Positions 1 to 5,561 of a stretch of 8,022 nt of DNA are shown piece by piece. The notes under the pieces were generated by a model. It was not told where the DNA came from. It saw only the letters and a program-made list of their open reading frames with translations, and searched no databases. Where the stretch lies: contig SBBU01000253.1 of the NCBI GenBank assembly GCA_005239585.1, positions 1 to 8,022 on the forward strand. Reading direction: 5' to 3'. Each line of letters opens with the position of its first letter. The first letter of the stretch is position 1. Made by a program: the position numbers and the translations under genes. This stretch comes from Planctomycetaceae bacterium (lineage in GTDB: Bacteria > Planctomycetota > MHYJ01 > SBBU01).

Positions 1-85
1 CGTTTTTTATGGTATATTTTATATGCTTTATAATCAATAACTTGTCCTGCTTAGATCAAAAATGAAATGCAAAACTCAAAGATAC

Positions 86-94
86 TGATATAAT
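86..94 (+). promoter_or_regulatory. Extended -10 promoter element of gltX
   Basis: The sequence TGATATAAT is a perfect extended -10 element: TG, one base, then the consensus TATAAT at 89-94. I see no good -35 hexamer at the usual distance, which an extended -10 can tolerate. Only 10 bases (95-104) separate the box from the gltX ATG at 105, so transcription would start within a few bases of the start codon or on it. No Shine-Dalgarno sequence is present in those bases. Another TATAAT at 29-34 is too far away to be preferred but could serve a longer transcript. The rest of 1-104 is AT-rich and holds no gene that I can see. Confidence 0.45.
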
Positions 95-104
95 TTCACT
101 CCTT

Positions 105-1433
105 ATGATACGATGTCGGTTTGCACCAAGCCCTACAGGGCACATGCACATAGGGACCGTCAGAACTGCACTCTATAATTATCTCTATACACGGCACGAA
201 AAGGGGACGCTAATCCTAAGAATCGAGGATACAGATCAAACCCGGTCAAACAAAGAATATGAACAAGAAATCATGGACAATCTAAAATGGCTTGGGCTTG
301 ACTGGGATGAAACCTATCGTCAGAGTGAAAGACTAGAGCTCTACAAAAAGCATGCGGAGGAGCTCGTTAAAAAAGGCAAGGCCTTTGAGCGTGAAGACCC
401 CGGCAAGGGCAAGTGCCTCGTCTTTAAAATCCATAGAGAATACATCGAATGGAACGATCTTGTCCACGCCAGAATAGGCCGCGATATTACAAAAGATCCT
501 GACCTCGTCATAACAAAATCTGATGGTTGGCCTACATATAATTTTGCCTGTGTGGTAGATGACATCGACATGCGTATTACACATGTAGTTAGAGGTGATG
601 ACCATATATCAAACACCCCAAAGCAGATATCTTTATACAGAGCGCTTGGAGCTGAACCACCGCATTTTGTTCATATCCCCCTAATTCTAAACCCCGACGG
701 TTCTAAGATGAGTAAGGATTATAAAAAACGCGGCAAAGATGGTGTGGAGATCTCGATCCCAACTGTAATCTCTGACTATAAAAATCAGGGCTATCTACAG
801 GAAACAATGGTGAACTTTTTAGCGCTTCTGGGCTGGTCGCCCGGGGATGATCGTGAACTCATGACACTTGAGGAGATGGTAAATCTCTTTACTATAGAGC
901 GCGTAAGTAACACACCGGCACAATTTAACATTGAAAAGCTGACGTGGATGAATGGATATTACATTAGAAAGAAACCATTCGACGAACTTGTGAGACTTTT
1001 AAAGCCGTATCTAAGCGCCCATTATGACCTTTCGACTCTAGACGACGAAAAACTCAAGAGACTTATCACTCAACAGCAAGAAAGAGTAAAGAAACTAGGT
1101 GATATTGTTCCACTGACAGCGTTTTTCTTTCAGAAAGAGGTTCATTTTGAACAGAGATGTCTGGATAAATATCTCAAGAAAGATCATTCTAAACAAGTTT
1201 TAACTTCAGTGATTTCAAAACTGAAAGAGCTGAGCAACTTTACAAAGTCAAACATAGAATCTGCTTTGAGATCGATAGCCGATGAAAAGAAGCTGAGCTT
1301 TAAAGATGTCTCACAGCCTGTTCGCGTTGCAGTTACTGGGACTGATGTCAGTCCTCCTATAGATGAGACTCTAGAAATACTAGGGCAAACAGAGACGCTT
1401 ACAAGGCTCGAAAATGCCATAAAAACAATATGA
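105..1433 (+). CDS. gltX: Glutamate--tRNA ligase (glutamyl-tRNA synthetase)
   Basis: This class I synthetase charges tRNA(Glu) with glutamate in the cytoplasm. The Rossmann catalytic domain opens with FAPSPTGHMHIGT (residues 6-18, the HIGH-type signature). It continues with RIEDTDQTRS (39-48), the TYNFACVVDD stretch (144-153), RGDDHISNTPKQ (163-174) and the KMSKS-type loop KMSKD (201-205). LALLGWSPGDDRE (239-251) leads into the helical anticodon-binding part, which ends with the usual VAVTGTDVSPP and GQTETLTRLE pattern. At 442 residues the protein is shorter than the common 460-500. The missing part lies around residues 92-110, where many bacterial enzymes carry a 30-40 residue Cys-containing stretch. 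The KMSKS loop is followed by an atypical lysine-rich stretch (206-212). The ATG at 105 fits the family N-terminus, and no in-frame start lies upstream. The stop overlaps the next gene by 4 bases, so the two are probably co-transcribed and translationally coupled. Whether it is discriminating or also charges tRNA(Gln) cannot be judged from sequence alone. Confidence 0.97.
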   Translation: MIRCRFAPSPTGHMHIGTVRTALYNYLYTRHEKGTLILRIEDTDQTRSNKEYEQEIMDNLKWLGLDWDETYRQSERLELYKKHAEELVKKGKAFEREDPGKGKCLVFKIHREYIEWNDLVHARIGRDITKDPDLVITKSDGWPTYNFACVVDDIDMRITHVVRGDDHISNTPKQISLYRALGAEPPHFVHIPLILNPDGSKMSKDYKKRGKDGVEISIPTVISDYKNQGYLQETMVNFLALLGWSPGDDRELMTLEEMVNLFTIERVSNTPAQFNIEKLTWMNGYYIRKKPFDELVRLLKPYLSAHYDLSTLDDEKLKRLITQQQERVKKLGDIVPLTAFFFQKEVHFEQRCLDKYLKKDHSKQVLTSVISKLKELSNFTKSNIESALRSIADEKKLSFKDVSQPVRVAVTGTDVSPPIDETLEILGQTETLTRLENAIKTI

Positions 1434-2311
1434 GTTTACTTTGTGTCGGTTCTATTGCCCTAGATACGATAGAAACACCGCACGGGATTCGCAAGGACGT
1501 GCTTGGCGGCTCTTGCGTCTATTTTGCGCTCGCCGCTAAGCAGTTCTCTTCAACTACCCGAGTCGTAGGAATCGTTGGAGAAGACTTTCCACATCTCGAG
1601 AGAATAAAATCAAGCGGGATAGACACACGCGGGGTCAAAATCTCCACGGGCAAAACTTTCAGATGGCATGGTAAATATATCGGAGACATGAGCACGCGAG
1701 TCACACTTTCTTGTGAGCTTGGCACATTTGCAGACTTTGCCCCTGAGGTGCCTCAGGAACTACGGGATTCCAAATTTGTGCTTCTCGGAAACTGCAGCCC
1801 AAAGACACAGGCATACGTGCTCTCACAGCTCAAGTCTCCAAGCTTTGTCATGCTTGACACAATGGATTTCTGGATCAAAGGTGCAAACAAAGAACTTACG
1901 AGTCTCATGGAACGCGTGGATGCAATCTGCATTAACTCGGAAGAGGCAATGATGCTGAGTAAGACTAGTTCTCTATCTAAGGCAACATCAGAGCTTACAA
2001 AGAGAGTCAAGTGTGTCATTATCAAAAAGGCCCATGAGGGGGCGATGGTTGCGACGAGAGAATCGGAATTCTCATTGCCTGCCTTTCGTACAAAGCAAGT
2101 AGTTGATCCAACCGGCGCAGGAGATTCTTTCGCAGGCGGCTTTCTCGGCGCGCTCTCTGCCGGCAAAACACATCCAGAATTCAAACTCGCACTTGCATAC
2201 GCATGTGCCATGGGTTCATTCGCTGTAGAGGACTTTGGACCGGGAAGGCTGGAAAATATCACGCGCCAAGAGATTGATTCGAGGGCCCAGTCACTTTTTA
2301 GCCACTCATAA
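1430..2311 (+). CDS. PfkB/ribokinase-family carbohydrate kinase
   Basis: This is a cytoplasmic ATP-dependent kinase of the ribokinase fold, 293 residues long, close to the family norm of about 300. The N-terminal substrate-binding signature is LGGSCVYFALAA (25-36), the equivalent of the PfkB GG motif. The C-terminal signature VVDPTGAGDSFAGGF (224-238) contains the anion-hole GAGD and the presumed catalytic Asp232. INSEEAMML (168-176) matches the usual 'N..E' segment that contacts Mg-ATP. The substrate is not evident; family members phosphorylate ribose, fructose, adenosine and other nucleosides or sugars. The ATG overlaps the gltX stop (ATGA) and has no clear Shine-Dalgarno sequence, so translation probably depends on ribosomes arriving from gltX. 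The next gene, a ridA-like gene, began 15 bases downstream before it was broken. The large ORFs on the opposite strand of this gene are shadows. Confidence 0.92.
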   Translation: MSLLCVGSIALDTIETPHGIRKDVLGGSCVYFALAAKQFSSTTRVVGIVGEDFPHLERIKSSGIDTRGVKISTGKTFRWHGKYIGDMSTRVTLSCELGTFADFAPEVPQELRDSKFVLLGNCSPKTQAYVLSQLKSPSFVMLDTMDFWIKGANKELTSLMERVDAICINSEEAMMLSKTSSLSKATSELTKRVKCVIIKKAHEGAMVATRESEFSLPAFRTKQVVDPTGAGDSFAGGFLGALSAGKTHPEFKLALAYACAMGSFAVEDFGPGRLENITRQEIDSRAQSLFSHS

Positions 2312-2314
2312 CTC

Positions 2315-2320
2315 GGAGGT
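2315..2320 (+). promoter_or_regulatory. Shine-Dalgarno site of the broken ridA-like gene
   Basis: GGAGGT lies 6 bases before the ATG at 2327, a near-ideal ribosome binding site. It marks 2327 as a formerly genuine start even though the reading frame behind it is now disrupted. Confidence 0.6.
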
Positions 2321-2326
2321 CATTCT

Positions 2327-2436
2327 ATGAAAAAAAGGCTCATCTCAAGCGGTACCCCAAGTGGGAACCAATCGTTGGATACTCACGGACTGTACGCAAA
2401 TGTAGCTATCTAATTTCGGGCGGTCGGCCCGAATAA
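2327..2436 (+). pseudogene. RidA/YjgF-family protein, 5' fragment (frameshifted)
   Basis: The start reads MKKRLISSGTP, the typical N-terminus of a RidA-family (reactive intermediate/imine deaminase-like) subgroup. The in-frame continuation then turns to nonsense and stops at TAA 2411-2413. Shifting frame near 2355-2362 recovers WEPIVGYSRTVR (2362-2397), exactly what should follow SSGTP in this subgroup. A further frame slip near 2398 seems needed to approach the expected V-G-N...I-S-G strand (ISG is readable at 2413-2421). That reading closes at TAA 2434-2436. At least one and probably two indels are therefore present, and about half of the protein is missing from here. The 3' half of a RidA gene is found on the same strand at 3720-3932, so the two look like parts of one gene separated by a foreign segment. 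The assignment rests on recognising family motifs by eye. Confidence 0.75.
2415..2433 (+). other. GC-rich hairpin between convergent genes
   Basis: TTCGGGC and GCCCGAA form a perfect 7-bp stem around the loop GGTCG. It sits between the broken ridA fragment (+ strand) and the end of the DUF2330 gene (- strand), where a bidirectional terminator would be useful. Neither strand has a T-run after the stem, so it is not a classical intrinsic terminator. Its right arm also lies at the edge of the ridA homology. Confidence 0.35.
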
Positions 2437-2476
2437 GCCCAAATAACGTATATAACAGATCTGCCGAACGCCTGAC

Positions 2477-3553
2477 CTACCACTTCCAAATATGCTTGCG
2501 AAAGGGTTGATTGCTTTGGTCGAAATGAAGTACAAGATCTTCTCTAACGGTTGCTGAGGAAAGAGTTCCCCTAAGTTTTGTGATAAAATCTGCCGTAGGA
2601 ATTTGTGCCTGGGATTTGTCGCTAGACCAGGTGATTTTATATTCCGGAAAGAATTCTACGTTTTTCTTGTCAGCGTATTCAGTCTCCATTGCAGCATGTC
2701 CAACTCTCTGGTCTGCCATCACGTAGAGCAGGACCTCGGTCGGGGTTTCTGCCGTAGCCGTGAGCGCAAAGGGATAGACCGGTTCCGCCGTTTTAAACAA
2801 AAGTGCCAAAGGCTGAACAAGGCCCTCTACAGTGGTAATATCCTTTTTCTCGGTTTCCTGAAGACTAACACGCGCCATAACAAAGACCCACCCCTTGTCA
2901 ATGTAAGCTTGAAATGCCTTTTCGTCTTTTGCTGAAAAGTTAAAACTGTTTTTGTTCAGCCACTCGCGAAGCGCTGACGGCTCTTTTGCTTTTACTACTG
3001 CCACGTCATAGAGCCCCACCCTGTGTGTGGATAAAATCTGGATGTCTGCGCCTCTGCTAGCGCTGAGAGTACCGGGAATAGCAATGCCCAATATAATCAA
3101 CAGAACAAATGCAGAAATTAGCACGGTTGCGGAAAGGGGTGAGATGTTTAGACTCATATCTTTATGCCTCCACCACGAACGGACGGCAAGAACTGCCAAG
3201 GAAATGAGAAGCAACAGAAGACCGCAAATACCCAATATTTTGCTCATGTGTGAGACGTTGGCTGTGCTTATCCTGTCCAGATGCAAAAACTGCCTTTCTG
3301 CTTGAACAGAATCCATGTATCCAACTATGGGTTCTGCCGGGCATGGAACGATCCAGCCAAACTCTTTACCCTGCCCCACGACTATCGGTTGAATCATCAG
3401 AAACTCCTCACCGTTCCTAAATGTCAGGATAGCCCTCTGGTAAGGCTCGTTAACGGGTATCTTCTCTTTCACGAAAGATTCCTTTGCGTAAAATTTTCCA
3501 TCGGGCGCCGCGGCGCCTGCAAGGCAGATTACCAGTAACAACAGCAGCTTCAT
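2477..3553 (-). CDS. DUF2330-type exported/membrane protein
   Basis: This is a 358-residue envelope protein of unknown function that resembles the DUF2330 family. A short hydrophobic signal (MKLLLLLVICLAGAAA, residues 1-16) is followed by an extracytoplasmic domain with the family-like pattern RAILTFRNGEEFLMIQP (40-56) and EFGWIVPCPAEP (64-75). Two membrane segments at about 106-124 and 142-160 flank a short basic loop (RSWWRHK, 125-131). A second extracytoplasmic part then carries VGLYDVAVVKAKEPSALREWL (179-199) and GWVFVMARV (221-229), both typical of the family. The start is supported by AGGAGG at 3561-3566, 7 bases upstream. The ATG overlaps the stop of the truncated CxxC gene by 4 bases (ATGA), so the two were once coupled. 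The gene looks intact, but it sits in a segment that interrupts ridA and its own operon head is missing, so its present promoter is unclear. Confidence 0.82.
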   Translation of the reverse strand: MKLLLLLVICLAGAAAPDGKFYAKESFVKEKIPVNEPYQRAILTFRNGEEFLMIQPIVVGQGKEFGWIVPCPAEPIVGYMDSVQAERQFLHLDRISTANVSHMSKILGICGLLLLLISLAVLAVRSWWRHKDMSLNISPLSATVLISAFVLLIILGIAIPGTLSASRGADIQILSTHRVGLYDVAVVKAKEPSALREWLNKNSFNFSAKDEKAFQAYIDKGWVFVMARVSLQETEKKDITTVEGLVQPLALLFKTAEPVYPFALTATAETPTEVLLYVMADQRVGHAAMETEYADKKNVEFFPEYKITWSSDKSQAQIPTADFITKLRGTLSSATVREDLVLHFDQSNQPFRKHIWKW

Positions 3554-3753
3554 TTCGTTTCCTCCTTTTTATCAGATAATAAACGTATCAGTTTTTCAGT
3601 ATCTGTAAATAGCTGTATGAATCCACAGCGGCGGCATGCACGAGCCTGCATGCCCACCATGCTCTCAAGCATGACAAAGAACTTTGTCTTTTTCGGCTTG
3701 AAGTAGACAGAGCCGGTCGATTGAATTTGCCCTCCGAAAAGCAGGAGCCGCAC
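3550..3753 (-). pseudogene. Small CxxC zinc-ribbon-like protein, 5'-truncated
   Basis: From about residue 14 the frame reads like a genuine small protein: [13 protein letters not shown] (14-26), then ARACRRCGFIQLFTDTEKL (37-55) and a charged tail. This matches the second half of short zinc-ribbon proteins, in which a C-x2-C pair near the N-terminus is followed by a 'VYF+P+.TKF' strand and a C-terminal C-x2-CG(F/Y)..L pair. Only the second pair (Cys40, Cys43) is present here. The first 12-13 codons, starting at a GTG at 3753 with no ribosome binding site, are antisense to the ridA 3' fragment and are not native. The true 5' end was therefore lost at a junction near 3714-3720. The stop overlaps the DUF2330 start by 4 bases. 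The remnant could still be translated, but without its first metal-binding pair it is unlikely to fold as the parent did. Confidence 0.6.
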
Positions 3754-3932
3754 TCACTGATGTTGTGCGAACGCGCATTTATGTAACAAATATCAAGGAG
3801 TGGGAGATGATTGGCAAGGCCCACGGGGAATATTTTGGCGAAATACGGCCAGCAACAAGCATGGTCGAGGTGAAAAGCCTGATAAGACCAGAAATGCTCG
3901 TAGAAATTGAAGCGGATGCGTTTATTTTCTAA
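3720..3932 (+). pseudogene. RidA/YjgF-family protein, 3' fragment
   Basis: This short + strand frame has 70 residues beginning [16 protein letters not shown] and ending at TAA 3930-3932. It is clearly the C-terminal half of a RidA-family protein: [13 protein letters not shown] (13-25), [22 protein letters not shown] (29-51), [13 protein letters not shown] (54-67). The order of the final two strands and the VEV...VEIEA pattern are diagnostic. Where classical RidA has the catalytic Arg (PARS.VEV) this protein has PATSMVEV. It therefore belongs to a subgroup lacking that Arg, and imine deaminase activity should not be assumed. Upstream the frame hits TGA at 3699-3701. The only in-frame starts (GTG 3765, ATG 3813) would give useless fragments. 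It matches in strand and order the 5' fragment at 2327-2436, with roughly 25-30 residues of the middle missing. It converges with the permease gene, whose stop is 44 bases away. Confidence 0.8.
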
Positions 3933-3976
3933 CAGGAAAGTCTGCCTAATGGGGCAAAAAAAGATAAATTCCGTGA

Positions 3977-5503
3977 CTACTCGCGCCTTATCGCCTCGAC
4001 TGGATCGAGTCTTGCCGCGCGTGCCGCGGGATAAATGCTGAAGATAAGGCAGACCACAAACGTGAGGATCACATAAAAAAGTATTGTCTCGGGATGTATC
4101 TCTGACGGAATCCGCTCGAGGTAGTAGATGTTCTTTGGAAAGAGGTTAAAGCCGGGCCAGCTAGGCTCTCTTGGATGGATAAAGATATCGTTTATGACTA
4201 GTGACACGCCTAGCCCGAGCAACAGCAGTATAGACAAAATAACTGCAAAGATTTTCTTGCGCAGCAGGAAAAGAGCCACGATAATCCCGATGATAAAGAT
4301 TCCACAGCCGCCAACCACTAACCAGAAATTAGCAATGATAAAGTCCTTTGGATGCTCCAAGGCGAAGAGATTTAATTTCTGAGATGAAGATTCAATAAAC
4401 TCAACTATGGTGTTCAAATTATGTGCAAAGAAGAGCCCGAGAGGCACACCAACCGCTAACCCGAGTATCCCGCAGAGCGTCCCACTTATCAGAAATATCG
4501 ATGCGCATCCTCCTTCCGTAGCGCCCAGCGCCTTGAGTATTCCAATATCCTTTGTCTTGGCAGTCACCATCAACGTGTAGATGGCAATAATGTTAAACCC
4601 AGCCACAATTATTATAAAAAATATGATGACTCCAGTTATGATTTTTTCATTGGCAACAGCGCTCAAAAAGTTCTCCTTGACCTCCTCCCAGGTCTTGATG
4701 TAAAGTCCCTTGCACCTCCCATAGACATGAAACGCTGGGTTTTCACACCCTTGAACCGAGTGCACTATTTCGATGATTCTCTTCTTTGCCGCCTCCTTGT
4801 TGTTCTCGTAATCCTCAATGCTAATCGCAATATTGTTGGCATATGGCTTTTCAGATACCTTGAGAAGCTTTTGCGCGCCAGATATATGTATAAATGCAAT
4901 ACGATAGTCATAATCAAACATTCCAGAGTTGAAGAAACCGACTATTTCATATTCTCCACGCAGAATCGTGGGGGTTGTAGAGCTATCTCTTGCAGTCATA
5001 ATGTTGACTAACTCACCAGTAAAATTCCTAACTCGACTTTTGCTTATGTCACTCCCCATAACCATGCCGGGCTTGCCGCGAGGAGTGTTGTCGTCATATT
5101 CAAAGTTGAATTTTTTCTTTTCTCCTCTCTCAAAATACTTTGGGATATCTGAGTGGGTTTCCAATTCGGGATCGATTCCCACTATCAATATATCTTTTTT
5201 CATACCAGCCACCCTCTGCCATGCCGGATACTCTAACCTAGGACTTGCGCCTTTGATGAGCGGTTCTTTCTGTAGCTTTTTGATTATCCTTTCATAATCT
5301 GTTATCCATACCTCATATACCCCACCAGTTATAACGAGATGTGATTCCATGCCTCGTATGGCTTTTTTCATGTCACGTGAAAAGCCACCCATTACAGAAC
5401 TGACAACTGTAAGCACCATGATGCCAATGCTCACACTCGCAATGCAGAAATAAATGATCCTGTGTGACTTGAGATACCGCCAAGCCATAAATAGTTTATA
5501 CAT
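3977..5503 (-). CDS. LolC/LolE-family lipoprotein-releasing ABC permease
   Basis: This inner-membrane permease belongs to the FtsX/MacB superfamily, in the branch that extracts lipoproteins for delivery to the outer membrane. I chose the ATG at 5503 (508 residues) because MYKLFMAWRYLKSHRIIYF is the family N-terminus; a TTG at 5527 would add 8 residues. Counting from the ATG, the first membrane helix is at about 17-39. A large periplasmic domain follows, with the hallmark FFNSGMFDYDYR (190-201). A helix at about 289-311 precedes the coupling segment AKTKDIGILKALGAT (315-329), which would contact the ATPase. Another helix lies at about 335-359. Instead of one last helix there are two additional ones (about 391-415 and 418-438), then FPKNIYYLERIPSEI (455-469), the final helix (about 474-491) and the canonical tail AARAARLDPVEAIR. 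The gene follows lysS by about 58 bases (34 from the TTG). No LolD-like ATPase is adjacent. Confidence 0.9.
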   Translation of the reverse strand: MYKLFMAWRYLKSHRIIYFCIASVSIGIMVLTVVSSVMGGFSRDMKKAIRGMESHLVITGGVYEVWITDYERIIKKLQKEPLIKGASPRLEYPAWQRVAGMKKDILIVGIDPELETHSDIPKYFERGEKKKFNFEYDDNTPRGKPGMVMGSDISKSRVRNFTGELVNIMTARDSSTTPTILRGEYEIVGFFNSGMFDYDYRIAFIHISGAQKLLKVSEKPYANNIAISIEDYENNKEAAKKRIIEIVHSVQGCENPAFHVYGRCKGLYIKTWEEVKENFLSAVANEKIITGVIIFFIIIVAGFNIIAIYTLMVTAKTKDIGILKALGATEGGCASIFLISGTLCGILGLAVGVPLGLFFAHNLNTIVEFIESSSQKLNLFALEHPKDFIIANFWLVVGGCGIFIIGIIVALFLLRKKIFAVILSILLLLGLGVSLVINDIFIHPREPSWPGFNLFPKNIYYLERIPSEIHPETILFYVILTFVVCLIFSIYPAARAARLDPVEAIRRE

Positions 5504-5561
5504 GGTACTTATCCAAGCCAGTATCAAATTTCATCTTTCACTCTACACTTTTCAGTGATTA

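Noticed and set aside
1753..2262. 169-codon open frame on the minus strand
   Set aside because: It lies wholly inside the sugar kinase, whose motifs are clear, and its translation shows no family pattern.
3633..3654. Inverted repeat GGCATGCA/TGCATGCC
   Set aside because: It lies inside the conserved ARACRRCG coding stretch of the CxxC remnant and is explained by codon choice; no other context suggests a site.
3673..3693. Hairpin GACAAAG/CTTTGTC followed by five T on the plus strand, resembling an intrinsic terminator
   Set aside because: The bases encode the KKTKFFV stretch of the CxxC protein on the other strand, the loop is only two bases, and no plus-strand gene ends just upstream.
2437..3719. 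Insertion sequence or other transposon
   Set aside because: No transposase, no terminal inverted repeats at the edges; the only shared motif is six bases long.
3588..3824. 78-codon minus-strand frame covering the ridA/CxxC junction
   Set aside because: Wrong frame for the CxxC protein and crosses the breakpoint; its translation has no recognisable domain.
4929..5297. 122-codon plus-strand frame
   Set aside because: Antisense shadow of the periplasmic domain of the permease.
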